A DNA stretch of 47,743 bases, taken from the NCBI GenBank assembly GCA_038230275.1, contig JBBRNO010000038.1:1-47743 (forward strand), in the 5' to 3' direction. The translations under genes were made by a program, and so were the position numbers. Numbering within the stretch: the stretch's first letter is position 1; the number at the start of each line of letters is the position of its first letter. The notes below the pieces were generated by a model. It was not told the DNA's origin and did no database searches. It worked only from the letters and a program-made list of their open reading frames with translations. Shown in pieces: positions 1 to 8,704 of this stretch. This DNA comes from JANXXV01 sp038230275. GTDB taxonomy: Bacteria > Acidobacteriota > Terriglobia > Bryobacterales > Bryobacteraceae.

Positions 1-1
1 C

Positions 2-340
2 GCAATCTGCAACGCAGTTTACTTTGGCACAGCGTTGGCACTGGCTCTTACGATACATTTTTCGCGATTGGTTGAAAAACTGCGCACCAGACACGGCGCT
101 GTTACCGATCACTCACCTGGTCAACTGCCGGATTTAGGTTATGTCGTAGCCCAGCGCAAACTACTCGTCGCCGATGGATCGCTCATCGATAAAAACAGTT
201 TCCTGGTCTTTACAAAGGATGTCGAGTTTTCAAGCCCATCTGCGGCGGCGGCCGTCATCCACGGAGGTAGCGCCAACGGACTCCTCGCTTGGAAAACACA
301 GGATGGACGATCTCTCAAACAACTCGACGAGCAAACATAG
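2..340 (+). CDS. DUF4357-type C-terminal domain protein, 5' end outside window
   Basis: The frame is open from the left edge to the TAG at 340, so this is probably the tail of a longer protein. A TTG at 35 would give 101 residues. The last 60 residues have the DUF4357 signature: a charged LVADGSLIDKNSFLVFTKD stretch, then FSSPSAAAAVIHGGSANG and a W-K-x-x-D-G-R-S-L end. In known proteins this domain is a C-terminal appendage of GIY-YIG nucleases or of restriction- or defence-associated proteins. The catalytic part, if any, is not visible here. Identification is from motif memory only. Confidence 0.55.
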   Translation, partial: AICNAVYFGTALALALTIHFSRLVEKLRTRHGAVTDHSPGQLPDLGYVVAQRKLLVADGSLIDKNSFLVFTKDVEFSSPSAAAAVIHGGSANGLLAWKTQDGRSLKQLDEQT

Positions 341-373
341 CTGGGACGAAAGCGCTTGCCGGCTCTTCGCTAC

Positions 374-400
374 TGCACCAATATGGTGCACAATGGTGCC
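374..400. promoter_or_regulatory. operator-like repeats in front of the RHH gene
   Basis: A perfect 7-bp inverted repeat, TGCACCA (374-380) and TGGTGCA (384-390), is separated by ATA. A third half-site, TGGTGCC, lies at 394-400, exactly 10 bp (one helical turn) after the second and directly against the ATG at 401. Ribbon-helix-helix antitoxins bind such helically phased half-sites to repress their own operon. Autoregulation is an inference. Confidence 0.45.
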
Positions 401-658
401 ATGAGAGCTCCAGCCAAGACGGTCCGCCAAAGCGTTACCCTGCCGGCCAACATCGCCGCGAAAGTTCGCACGCTGGCAAAGACGCGCAAACTCAGCACCA
501 ATCGGATACTGGTAGAACTCATCGAGAACGGAATGGAGGCGGAGAAGCGCAAGCAACAGGAATTCTTCGAATTGGCCGAGCGTTTCCGACTCGCCACTGA
601 CCCGGAAGAGGTCACCCGTTTGGGTGATCAGATGGGCCGCATGCTCTTCGGCGGCTAA
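401..658 (+). CDS. ribbon-helix-helix (CopG/MetJ-type) DNA-binding protein, probable antitoxin
   Basis: This is an 85-residue protein if it starts at ATG 401; an upstream start at 356 would read through the operator repeats and is less likely. Residues about 9-45 (VRQSVTLPANIAAKVRTLAK, then a second helix with TNRILVELIENGMEAE) match the strand-helix-helix RHH fold. The C-terminal half is a charged helical tail, as in antitoxins that wrap their toxin. Its TAA overlaps the next ATG by one base, so the two genes are translationally coupled. Role as antitoxin is inferred from size, fold and coupling. Confidence 0.6.
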   Translation: MRAPAKTVRQSVTLPANIAAKVRTLAKTRKLSTNRILVELIENGMEAEKRKQQEFFELAERFRLATDPEEVTRLGDQMGRMLFGG

Positions 659-903
659 TGCCCAGAATTCAGACTTGGGGCAATCTCCCAGCGGGCATCC
701 GTCAGCACTTGATAGACCGGATGCGCGACCGGAAAATTAGCATCGCCGGCCTCAATCAGCTTCGCTTGTGGATCGAATCAAGACCAGAAGTGCCGGAAGG
801 CGACTGGTACAAGGACTTTGGCACTTTCAAGATCTGCGGCCAGGGCCCTTTTCCGAAAACGTTCCTGCTACGCGGTCAGGCGGCCAAGGGCGAGGCCCTC
901 TAG
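658..903 (+). CDS. small unknown protein coupled to the RHH gene, possible toxin
   Basis: This 81-residue protein begins at the ATG that shares a base with the stop of the RHH gene. It has an N-terminal helix rich in basic residues (HLIDRMRDRKIS), a middle segment LNQLRLWIESRPEVPEGDWYKDF, and a C-terminal GTFKICGQGPFPKTFLL stretch that looks like beta strands. I cannot match it to RelE, HigB, PIN or MazF by motif, although a short basic alpha/beta protein behind an RHH gene is the usual layout of a type II toxin. Function is unknown; the toxin role is inference from context. Confidence 0.45.
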   Translation: MPRIQTWGNLPAGIRQHLIDRMRDRKISIAGLNQLRLWIESRPEVPEGDWYKDFGTFKICGQGPFPKTFLLRGQAAKGEAL

Positions 904-933
904 TCAACCCGATATACAATCATGGAAACACCC

Positions 934-2145
934 ATGTCGAACACTTCGCTAATCCGCGACGTCCTGAACTCGAACGAAGGCCTCGTCCGCCTAGCCCCCT
1001 GCTGGGTTCCCCGTTCTTTCCTCATGCCCGGAGGCCGCCTGAAACTCGACCCCCGCGACCTCTACGCCCTAGGCGCGCACCGCGGCGGCATCGATGAACG
1101 CTGGTTCTCTTCCACCACCAATGCCGCCAACGGCCCCGGCACCCCGGACGACGAAGGTCTCAGCTACATGGACCTCAACGGCGCCAAGGTCCTGCTGAAA
1201 GAAGCCATCGACACCATCGGCGACGAGTTCCTGGGTGCTGAAGTCATGCGCGAGCGCGGCGGCTGGAACCTGCTCTGCAAGTTCTTCGACAACCTCGGCC
1301 CCATCCCGCACCACATGCACCAGAGCGATGAGTTCGCCAAACGCGTCGGCCGCAACGGCAAGCCCGAAGCCTACTACTTTCCGCCGCAATACAACTTCAA
1401 GGACAACAACTTCCCCTACACGTTCATGGGCCTCGAACCCGGCACCACCAAGGACGACGTAGTCCAGTGCCTCAAACGTTGGAACCAGGGCGACAACGGC
1501 ATCCTCTATCTTTCGAAGGCCTACAAACTCAAGCCCGGCACCGGCTGGCAGATCAACGCCGGCATCCTGCATGCCCCCGGCTCCCTGGTCACCTATGAGC
1601 CCCAAGTCAATTCCGACGTCTTCGGCATGTTCCAATCCATGGTGGAAGGCCGTTATGTACCGTGGGATCTCCTAGTCAAAGACGTCCCTCCGGAACATCA
1701 CCAGGACCTGGACTACATCATGAGCATGCTCGATTGGGAAGCCAACGTCGATCCCGAATTCGGCGAGCACAATCTGTTCCATCCCACACCCGTGCGCGAC
1801 GAAGCCGAAATGTATGCAGCGGGCTACTCGGAGAAATGGGTCGTATACTCCACCGGCCACTATTCGGCCAAGGAACTCACGGTAGCGCCCGGCCGTTCCG
1901 TTACCGTGAAGGACGCCGCAGCCTACGGCTTGATCGTAGTCCAAGGCTGGGGCTCCATCGGCCGGATGGAAGTGGAAACGCCGTCGCTGATCCGTTACGG
2001 CCAGCTCACCAAGGACGAACTTTTCGTCACCGCCGCAGCCGCCACCCGCGGCGTCACCGTCACCAATCGCAGCGACAAAGAGAACCTGGTGATGCTGAAA
2101 CACTTCGGCCCCGGCAATCCCGACGCCGCGCAGTTCATCCGCTAG
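934..2145 (+). CDS. cupin-fold protein resembling type I mannose-6-phosphate isomerase
   Basis: About 403 residues. ATG 922 and ATG 934 are both in frame. 934 is chosen because GGAAA (924-928) sits at ribosome-binding distance from it. The middle carries a cupin metal site, IPHHMHQSDEF, followed by KPEAYYF and later AGILHAPGSLVTYEPQ. This order (His pair, Glu, later His near a proline-rich turn) is that of phosphomannose isomerase-like cupins. A second beta-rich segment (about 290-390) could be another cupin barrel. The substrate is not deducible. It converges on the next gene with only 9 bp between stops. Confidence 0.5.
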   Translation: MSNTSLIRDVLNSNEGLVRLAPCWVPRSFLMPGGRLKLDPRDLYALGAHRGGIDERWFSSTTNAANGPGTPDDEGLSYMDLNGAKVLLKEAIDTIGDEFLGAEVMRERGGWNLLCKFFDNLGPIPHHMHQSDEFAKRVGRNGKPEAYYFPPQYNFKDNNFPYTFMGLEPGTTKDDVVQCLKRWNQGDNGILYLSKAYKLKPGTGWQINAGILHAPGSLVTYEPQVNSDVFGMFQSMVEGRYVPWDLLVKDVPPEHHQDLDYIMSMLDWEANVDPEFGEHNLFHPTPVRDEAEMYAAGYSEKWVVYSTGHYSAKELTVAPGRSVTVKDAAAYGLIVVQGWGSIGRMEVETPSLIRYGQLTKDELFVTAAAATRGVTVTNRSDKENLVMLKHFGPGNPDAAQFIR

Positions 2146-2154
2146 TCAGGGGGG

Positions 2155-3909
2155 CTACTCCACCCAAAGATCGTACTGGGCCGTATTCACCGCCAGCGGC
2201 ACCTTCCCGCTGGCAACGTCGGCGGGCACTTGCACGTTGATCTGATACAGGCCAATGAAGCCAGGCGCCAAGCCGGAATACGCCGGGGTCACGGTGGCGC
2301 CGCCGATCTTTATCGAAGGAGTGATCACCGCCGGAGCCAGTGTAGCGGGCGCAACCTGAGCATCCGGGACCAGCGGCGACGTAAGCCCGAGTCCCGTGGC
2401 CCACAGGATAATCACGCTATTCTTCTTCGCTCGAACAAACCCCGGACCATCCGGGCCAATCAATTGATAGGCGGCATTGGTGATGATCGGCACCGTCAAA
2501 GTGGAACTCACCGCATACGGAAATAACGCGATATTCTGTGCCGCGATTTGCACCGGATAAGCACTGGACCCGGACGGCAATGGAAACCCGCCATCCGCCG
2601 ACACCACCACGTCACATTGCGTCTTGCCGGCCGCACTCACCGGCACCACTCCGTTCAACTGGCCGGCTCCCGAGTTGTAGAAAAGCCTCGACGGCGTTCC
2701 ACACGTCTGCACTTTCACGCCGCCTAGTGAGAAGGCGGCCGTAGCTCCGGACTGGCCCGTCGTTCCCATGCCATCGCCAAATATCGAAAAGAACGATCCC
2801 GGCGCAAGCGGTTCCACGCGGAAGGAAGCGCCTTGTACCACCGCATTGATTTTGGGGACGCAAGGGAACACCGCCGCGAAAGCATCGATGGCTGTTTGAT
2901 ACCCAATGCTGGCCGGCGCATCGCACCCCGACAATTGCCGTACCGCGCAGTCCTGCTCTACATGAATGAACTTCTCAGGAAAGCTCACCGCCCTTACACA
3001 ACCAAGCGTGGTGGAGCACGCGCTAGCCGCTGGGCTCTGGCAATTGCACAGGCTCGCCGAACCATTCGCATATCGGCCTTGCACATCCACTTCGGCGCAA
3101 AGCTCGGTTGACCCTCCCGGGGAATTGCACGTACCTGCCTTGAGCGATCCCCCTGCGTCTGCGAAGATGCGGTTGAACTGAGCCGCCAGCAGTGCCGGCA
3201 GACTCTGGCCCGTGGGCGTCGTACACGTTCCATTGCTGATCAACACATCCGGCGATCGCGACGCTCCCTCGCCATGGATGGCGACCGAAATAACGCCAGG
3301 GACGTTCTTGATCACTTCTTCATGCGCCGGCTCGAAGAAATTCTGCGTGTAGTGCGCCACGTCGGAAATGCGAAATTTGCCAGAGGCGCCGCACGCGGTT
3401 GTAGTTCCATCGCAGGCGCTTCCGCTCGCGTTGGCGCAGCGGTGCGTTCCCGCAATCAGCAGCGTCACTGCATTCAACTCCGCAAACAACGCGATCGCCT
3501 CAGGCTTGGTATTCGCATCCGCGCTGGCATGCGGAACATGAAGACTGATCATGCGGCAAGCGTTCGGGTTGTAAACGTAAGTCCCCAATCCACGCGACGT
3601 CGCGCTGCGCTCCCTCAGGACGTAGTACGACTTCGCACGTCCCGTATCGGTCACCTTCACCACGTCATAACCTAACGGATCCGCCAGCGCCGCCGCCTGT
3701 GCATACTGCGCGGTGACTAGAGCATCCACCGCGCGCCGCCACGTCGCGATATCGGAATCGCCGGGCGGAACAAACGCCTCGCTATTGGCGCCTGGAATGG
3801 AAATCGCGTTCAGATAAGTTCGAATGTCCGCCGTCTGCGAAACCGATGCAGCGCGAACACAAGTAAGGGAGAGGAGTGCCAAAACAAAGTGATAGCCAAA
3901 GCGCATCAT
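2155..3909 (-). CDS. secreted cysteine-rich protein with C-terminal TIGR03437-type domain
   Basis: 584 residues. An N-terminal signal peptide (FGYHFVLALLSLTCVRAAS) ends near residue 21. The first 330 residues are not recognised. They include a cysteine cluster (CNSPGG, LCAEVDV, CNCQSP, CSTTLGC) likely to form disulfides, and HxP and HxE segments (LHVPHAS, HEEVIKN). The last ~215 residues (from VVQGASFRVEPLAPGSFFSIFG to GLYQINVQVPADVASG) match the repeat-like domain TIGR03437, common at the C-termini of exported proteins in Solibacter-type acidobacteria. The protein is therefore probably extracellular or periplasmic. Its activity is unknown. Confidence 0.6.
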   Translation of the reverse strand: MMRFGYHFVLALLSLTCVRAASVSQTADIRTYLNAISIPGANSEAFVPPGDSDIATWRRAVDALVTAQYAQAAALADPLGYDVVKVTDTGRAKSYYVLRERSATSRGLGTYVYNPNACRMISLHVPHASADANTKPEAIALFAELNAVTLLIAGTHRCANASGSACDGTTTACGASGKFRISDVAHYTQNFFEPAHEEVIKNVPGVISVAIHGEGASRSPDVLISNGTCTTPTGQSLPALLAAQFNRIFADAGGSLKAGTCNSPGGSTELCAEVDVQGRYANGSASLCNCQSPAASACSTTLGCVRAVSFPEKFIHVEQDCAVRQLSGCDAPASIGYQTAIDAFAAVFPCVPKINAVVQGASFRVEPLAPGSFFSIFGDGMGTTGQSGATAAFSLGGVKVQTCGTPSRLFYNSGAGQLNGVVPVSAAGKTQCDVVVSADGGFPLPSGSSAYPVQIAAQNIALFPYAVSSTLTVPIITNAAYQLIGPDGPGFVRAKKNSVIILWATGLGLTSPLVPDAQVAPATLAPAVITPSIKIGGATVTPAYSGLAPGFIGLYQINVQVPADVASGKVPLAVNTAQYDLWVE

Positions 3910-3927
3910 TCACTCACCAATGGAAAA

Positions 3928-3950
3928 CGGGGTGCTTCAAAAGCACCCCG
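3928..3950 (-). terminator. perfect 10-bp hairpin upstream of the TIGR03437 gene
   Basis: CGGGGTGCTT (3928-3937) pairs perfectly with AAGCACCCCG (3941-3950) around a 3-nt loop. Read on the minus strand it is followed by TTTTCC, as in an intrinsic terminator. It lies 18 bp before the start of the TIGR03437 gene, so it could stop transcription arriving from the right or act as an attenuator. No short ORF that would explain attenuation was identified. Confidence 0.5.
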
Positions 3951-4025
3951 TTCGCCGCGTCTATCGGATTTGACCCTGTAGTTGTAACTTCTTAGTCCCC
4001 TTCGAATCGGGGAGCTTTTATTCTA

Positions 4026-4150
4026 GCATCGAAGTGAGCACAGCTGCTCCGGCGCGGTGCCACGCCTGCGGAGATAGTACACTGGCGGGTGCCATAGCTG
4101 CCGTGATCGTGCTCAGACAGCAGTGGACGGAAATCGGGCATCGAAGTGAG
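4026..4150 (+). repeat. 13-bp direct repeat pair in the gap before comEC
   Basis: GCATCGAAGTGAG occurs at 4026-4038 and again at 4138-4150. The first copy is followed by GAGCA-CAGC-TGCTC-type symmetry. The gap 3910-4190 contains no convincing ORF; besides these repeats it has the 3928 hairpin and a TCCCC/GGGGA hairpin (3996-4013) followed by CTTTTATT. Confidence 0.5.
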
Positions 4151-4190
4151 AACTCCGGCCCGCGCCGCGCACTCTTTGTCTTAGACCCCG

Positions 4191-6743
4191 ATGCGTGATC
4201 CCCTACTGGCGCCGATGGCGGCTCTCGGCCTCGGCATTCTGCTCTGCCGCTTCGTCCACTTTGACACCCGCGAACTCGCGTACCTGCTCGCCGCCTTCAC
4301 TGCCCTCACCGCATTCGCCGCGCTCTACAGCACCAAACGCATCGCACTCGCGTGTGCCTTCACGGGCATCCTCTTTCTGGGCTCCGCCACCGCCGAACGC
4401 CATCGCCTCGGCCCGCCGCCGCAACTCAACGCGGAAAACGGCGAGTCCCTCATGCTCGCCGGTTGCGTCATCGAACCGCCCGCTTTCACCGAAAGCCGTG
4501 AGCAGTTCGTGCTGGAGCTCGCCCCGCGCGCCCGCGTGCGCATCAATTTCAACTGGAAGGAAGGCGAAGTAGCCCCGCCCCTCCACTACGGCCAAAAGAT
4601 CGAGATCGACGGCAAGATCCGCATCCCGCGCAACTTCCAAAACCCCGGCTCCTTCGATTTCACCGGCTTCCTGGCGCGCCAGGACATCTACTGGACCGCC
4701 TCCTCCCGCGCCACCTCCGACCTGAAAATCCTGCCCGGCGAATGCGGGAACAGATTCTGGGCCCTGCTTTACAAGATTCGCGTCGCCGCGCTAGATCGCC
4801 TGGAACTGCTCTACAAAGGCGACCCCTACGCTATCGGCATGATGCAGGCAATGCTGCTGGGTGAATCCTCCAAGTTGGAAAAAAGCTGGACCGACCACTT
4901 CCGCCGCACCGGCACCTATCACGCGCTCGTCATCTCCGGACTGCACGTCTCCGTGCTTGCGGCGGCCCTGCTTTTCCTGCTGCGAATGTGCTTCATCCCG
5001 AAAGATTATGCGCTGCTGATTGCCGCGGCCGGCGCCTGGCTCTACGCCTTGGTCTCGGGCTGGCAAGCGCCTGTCGTGCGGTCGGCCGGAGGCTTCACAC
5101 TGTTCCTCATCGCCAAGCTCTTCTACCGCCGCGGCCGCTTGTTAAACCTGCTGGCCGCCGTCGCCATCGCGTTCCTGATCTTCGATCCCGACCAACTCTA
5201 CGACCCCAGCTTTCAACTCTCGTTCCTCTCCGTAGCCGCCATCGGCGCGCTCGCCGTGCCGCTGCTTGAGAAGACGTCCGGCCCCTACGCCACCGGCCTG
5301 CGCGAGATCACCACCGAAGACCGCGACCTCTTCATGGAACCGCGTATCGCCCAGTTCCGCGTGGAACTCCGGCTCATCGCGGAGACCATCGCCATCTGGA
5401 CCCGCATCCCCCTCAACTGGATCACACAGACACTCGGCCTTTTTCTACGCGCCGTGCTCTACGTCTACGAACTGGTCGCCATCTCATTCGTAGTGCAAAT
5501 CGGCCTCGCCCTGCCGATGATCGAATACTTCCATCGCGTTTCGTTCTCCGGCCTCTCGGCGAACGTGCTCGTAGTTCCGCTGCTTTCCGCCGCAATTCCC
5601 GTTGGGTTCCTCGCTATCCTCAGCGGGTGGCGCTGGCCGGCGGCAATCGCGGATTGGCTGCTGGTGGCATCGCAGCGCGTAGTGGATTGGCACGTCCGCT
5701 TCGAACCCTCCTGGCGCATGCCGGATCCTCCCCTCTGGCTGGCCCTGGCCTTCGTGGCCGCCTTGCTGGCCACGGCGTTTCTGGCCGGCACCCGCCGCCG
5801 CATCTTCCGCAGTTTAGCCATCCTGACAGTTGCTGCGCTCTTTGTCCTGCTGAACTGGCAGCCGTTCACGCCCCACATCCCAAGAGGCAAACTGGAACTC
5901 ACGCTCATCGACGTAGGCCAAGGGGACAGCCTGTTGTTGACGCTGCCCAATGGCAAGACGATGCTCATCGATAGCGGCGGTTTCCCCGTCTTCGCCGGCA
6001 GCAAAATCAAGCCCAAGATGGACATCGGCGAAGACGTCGTCTCTCCCTACCTTTGGAGCCGCGCCATCCGCCACATCGACGTCCTTGTTTGCACGCACGC
6101 GCATGAGGACCACACAGGCGGCGCCGCCGCACTCATCGAGAATTTCCACCCCAATGAACTATGGACCGGAGCCAATCCCGCGGAGAGCCCAGTCTGGATC
6201 CCCATCCGCGACAAGGCCACGGCTTTCGGTGTCAAAATCGTAGCCCTGCACACCGGCAATGCTTTCGAATTCGGCGGTGCGCAAATCGATGTCCTCGCGC
6301 CAGAACTCGACTACGAACCAGCCAATTCGCCCAAGAATAACGACTCGCTGGTCTTCCGCGTCACCTATGGCGCGCACAAATTTCTCTTCACCGGGGACAT
6401 GGAGAAACAAGTGGAAGCCAGGCTGTTAGGCGAAAACCGCATCGGCCGCGTTGATGTTCTCAAGGTGGCCCATCACGGCAGCCGCACGTCGTCTATTGAG
6501 CCGTTCATCGAAGCCACGCACCCCACCTTCGCGCTGATCAGCGTGGGTCTGGCCAACTCCTATCACCACCCCACGGCGCAAGTTCTGGAACGCCTGAACA
6601 ACGTTCATTCGCAGATATTCCGCACCGACCTAACCGGCTTGGTCAGCATCCGTTCGGACGGCAAGAAACTGGAAGTGGACCGAGGTTCGGACGACCCGAA
6701 TTACAAGCCGGCGTACCAGTCGTATCCTTCGTTCGCCCAGTAA
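4191..6743 (+). CDS. comEC: ComEC/Rec2 DNA-uptake channel
   Basis: 850 residues, the usual length of full ComEC. It forms the inner-membrane channel that passes single-stranded DNA into the cytoplasm during transformation. The N-terminal region has hydrophobic helices and a DUF4131-like soluble segment. The Competence domain follows: GESSKLEKSWTDHFRRTGTY, HALVISGLHVSVLAAALL, then multiple membrane spans to about residue 550. The C-terminal metallo-beta-lactamase-like domain starts at TLIDVGQGDSLLL, with metal motif THAHEDHTGG near residue 635, VAHHGSRTSS and a final SYHHPTAQVL. All landmark motifs are present. Its last 43 bp overlap the oppositely oriented oxidoreductase gene. Confidence 0.93.
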   Translation: MRDPLLAPMAALGLGILLCRFVHFDTRELAYLLAAFTALTAFAALYSTKRIALACAFTGILFLGSATAERHRLGPPPQLNAENGESLMLAGCVIEPPAFTESREQFVLELAPRARVRINFNWKEGEVAPPLHYGQKIEIDGKIRIPRNFQNPGSFDFTGFLARQDIYWTASSRATSDLKILPGECGNRFWALLYKIRVAALDRLELLYKGDPYAIGMMQAMLLGESSKLEKSWTDHFRRTGTYHALVISGLHVSVLAAALLFLLRMCFIPKDYALLIAAAGAWLYALVSGWQAPVVRSAGGFTLFLIAKLFYRRGRLLNLLAAVAIAFLIFDPDQLYDPSFQLSFLSVAAIGALAVPLLEKTSGPYATGLREITTEDRDLFMEPRIAQFRVELRLIAETIAIWTRIPLNWITQTLGLFLRAVLYVYELVAISFVVQIGLALPMIEYFHRVSFSGLSANVLVVPLLSAAIPVGFLAILSGWRWPAAIADWLLVASQRVVDWHVRFEPSWRMPDPPLWLALAFVAALLATAFLAGTRRRIFRSLAILTVAALFVLLNWQPFTPHIPRGKLELTLIDVGQGDSLLLTLPNGKTMLIDSGGFPVFAGSKIKPKMDIGEDVVSPYLWSRAIRHIDVLVCTHAHEDHTGGAAALIENFHPNELWTGANPAESPVWIPIRDKATAFGVKIVALHTGNAFEFGGAQIDVLAPELDYEPANSPKNNDSLVFRVTYGAHKFLFTGDMEKQVEARLLGENRIGRVDVLKVAHHGSRTSSIEPFIEATHPTFALISVGLANSYHHPTAQVLERLNNVHSQIFRTDLTGLVSIRSDGKKLEVDRGSDDPNYKPAYQSYPSFAQ

Positions 6744-7417
6744 TCTTCAGGCCGCCGGTCGGTAAATTGAATGGACCCGATACGCTTGATGTTCTTGATG
6801 CCGTACTTCACCGGAATCACCAACCGCAGCGGCGCTCCATGTCCCGCGGTCAGCGGCGCACCGTTCATCTCGTAACAAAGCAGCGTCTGCGGATGCATCG
6901 CGCTCTCCATATCCAGTCCCACAAAATAGTCCTGATTCGGCGTCACCATGCTGACGTATTTCGTGCGCGCGCCCGAGGCGAACTTCGCGGCAAAATCGGA
7001 AAAGCGCGCACCCGTCCAGTGGCATACCTCGCTCCAGCCTTCGATGCACTTGATCTCGGTGACACTCTCTACCCGCGGCAAGCTGCGGATGTCCGCCATG
7101 GTCAATTGCGCTTTGTCATCCACCAGCAGTTTCCAGGCCGCCGCATCAAAGCCGTCGTCGTCAATGCCAACTACGCCGTTCACCTTCGGCATTCGCGCAT
7201 CGGCAACCGCGAACTCCGGCGCCAACCGCCCGCCGCCGTAGTAGGCCCGCGCCAGACTCTCATTCACCTCTAGCGTCTTACGCAGCGGACCCGGCGTGGC
7301 CATGGCCGGCTCACTGTTCCCAATCCATCGGTATCCGGCATAACCTGCCGCCGCCGCTATCCCGCCGACAAGAAAACTGCGCCGCGTCTTGCGCGCTATC
7401 TCAGCTTGCGGGTTCAT
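6701..7417 (-). CDS. Tat-exported molybdopterin-dependent oxidoreductase (sulfite oxidase/MsrP-like)
   Basis: 238 residues. A twin-arginine signal (RKTRRSFLVGGIAAAAGYAG) directs folded export. The molybdopterin fold is shown by VTEIKCIEGWSEVCHWTG, whose first Cys is the expected Mo ligand, and by the later MNGAPLTAGHGAPLRLVIP and YGIKNIKRIGSIQF segments. It is a short single-domain type like MsrP/YedY, without the dimerisation domain of sulfite oxidases. The start overlaps the end of the cytochrome b gene by 17 bp, so the pair is one membrane redox unit. The substrate (methionine sulfoxide, sulfite or other) cannot be decided from sequence. Confidence 0.85.
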   Translation of the reverse strand: MNPQAEIARKTRRSFLVGGIAAAAGYAGYRWIGNSEPAMATPGPLRKTLEVNESLARAYYGGGRLAPEFAVADARMPKVNGVVGIDDDGFDAAAWKLLVDDKAQLTMADIRSLPRVESVTEIKCIEGWSEVCHWTGARFSDFAAKFASGARTKYVSMVTPNQDYFVGLDMESAMHPQTLLCYEMNGAPLTAGHGAPLRLVIPVKYGIKNIKRIGSIQFTDRRPEDYWANEGYDWYAGL

Positions 7418-8078
7418 CAGTCACCTCCACCACTTCGTATCCAGTCACCATGGCGCGGAAGTTATTCCAACCCGTCTTCACCACCTGCCCCACATGGACA
7501 AAGAAGAACAGCACGTATCCAATCGCCAGCCAGAAGTGTTCCCAACGCGCCGCCGGATAACCGCCCAGCAGCGAAGCCAGCCAGGAAAACTGCACCGGTT
7601 TGTAGATCGCCAGCCCGGTAATCACAGACCCCGCGCCCATCACGATGATGCTGGAATAAACGATCTGCTGCGCTCCATTGAACTTGCGCGGAGGCGGATG
7701 CACCTTGCTTAAATGCAGATCGTAGAGCATCACCTGCAACGCCTCACCAAACGATTTCCGGTTGGGCACCAGATACCGCCACTCGCCGGATATGGCCGTG
7801 TACACCACGTACAACAAGCCGTTGATCACAAATAGCCACATCAGCAGGAAGTGCCACGCCATACCTTCCGCCAGCCTGCCGCTCACCGTCAACGTGTCAT
7901 AAAACCAGGCGGGAAAGAAATGGAAGACAGTCCAGCTTCCAATCCCCACGCGATAAACATCGTGCGCCCAATAGATCAGCAGCCCGCTCCAGATCATCAG
8001 TGTCAGCACCGGGAAATTGATCCAGTGGAACCAGCGGATGGCCCGCGGATGTTTGTGCTCCAGCTTCACTTCGCTCAT
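7401..8078 (-). CDS. cytochrome b561-family membrane subunit
   Basis: 225 residues with four or five hydrophobic helices. Candidate haem-ligand histidines are in RAIRWFHWINF, GMAWHFLLMW and LFFFVHVGQVVK. It is the upstream gene of the molybdopterin oxidoreductase and overlaps it, so it most likely passes electrons from the quinone pool to the periplasmic subunit, as MsrQ or formate-dehydrogenase gamma subunits do. The fold looks like the cytochrome b561/Ni-hydrogenase b-type family rather than the MsrQ (ferric reductase) family. That suggests a non-MsrP substrate. Confidence 0.8.
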   Translation of the reverse strand: MSEVKLEHKHPRAIRWFHWINFPVLTLMIWSGLLIYWAHDVYRVGIGSWTVFHFFPAWFYDTLTVSGRLAEGMAWHFLLMWLFVINGLLYVVYTAISGEWRYLVPNRKSFGEALQVMLYDLHLSKVHPPPRKFNGAQQIVYSSIIVMGAGSVITGLAIYKPVQFSWLASLLGGYPAARWEHFWLAIGYVLFFFVHVGQVVKTGWNNFRAMVTGYEVVEVTDEPAS

Positions 8079-8134
8079 CGATCCTCCTCCGCTAAATGAC
8101 GTCTGGCGCCGGCTTTATTCCCCGGCTTTGCGCA

Positions 8135-8638
8135 CTATACCTGCTGTTCGCCGGCCTGTTCCGCTTCCAGCGCCGCATCCGGACCCGCGGCCTTTGCCGC
8201 TTCAATCGCCGCCGAGGCTTCCCCCTTCTCTTCTTCGGCCACCCGCACCTCAAAACCCATGGTCGGCAATGTAGAGTTGCCCACAATCACCGAATCGATC
8301 TCATTCGCATCCAGCACGCTTTGGATGGCCATCGCCTCCATCTCACCGGTGGTTCCGTCCGTCTTGGCAACCGTCACCAGGTCCAGATCATGCGACGGAT
8401 CAACCAACTCCGGCGCGTCCTCTGAGGCGTTTCCGGCGATAAGGGCATCGGCGGCCTCGCCTTCGGCGCGCGGCACGCGCACTTCATAGGTGCCTTCCAC
8501 CACCTCCGGCGCATCGTCGCCGAACAGACGCGCATCAAAGCCGCCTTTCATCAGCAATTCCTGAATCGCTTTCGCATCTTCCGCGGCGTTGCTGTCTGCC
8601 GACCGGTATACCGTGATCAAATCCGTCTCATCTATCAT
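8135..8638 (-). CDS. tandem DUF2007-like protein
   Basis: 167 residues, acidic. Two copies of a ferredoxin-like alpha/beta unit are visible. Residues about 6-66 have DLITVYRSADSNAAEDAKAI, then GFDARLFGDD and YEVRVPRAEG. Residues about 84-150 have DLVTVAKTDG, EMEAMAIQSVLDANEIDSVI and FEVRVAEEEK. Each unit fits the DUF2007 pattern (a small domain proposed to bind PII-like partners or signal). An alanine/glutamate tail follows. No signal peptide. No role can be stated from the neighbours. Confidence 0.55.
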   Translation of the reverse strand: MIDETDLITVYRSADSNAAEDAKAIQELLMKGGFDARLFGDDAPEVVEGTYEVRVPRAEGEAADALIAGNASEDAPELVDPSHDLDLVTVAKTDGTTGEMEAMAIQSVLDANEIDSVIVGNSTLPTMGFEVRVAEEEKGEASAAIEAAKAAGPDAALEAEQAGEQQV

Positions 8639-8704
8639 GCTTAGAGCATAACCCCGTTTACCACCATTCTTGGCTTACACTGAGGATTGTCAACGGAGGA
8701 CGAT

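Noticed and set aside
1069..1635. long minus-strand ORF inside the cupin gene
   Set aside because: Codon-phase shadow of a GC-rich gene, repetitive valine/glycine/glutamate composition, no domain.
3990..4020. tRNA T-arm-like string (CCCC-TTCGAATC-GGGG)
   Set aside because: The loop resembles TTCGAAT, but the closing G53-C61 pair is absent and no acceptor, D or anticodon arm can be folded in the 70 bases upstream.
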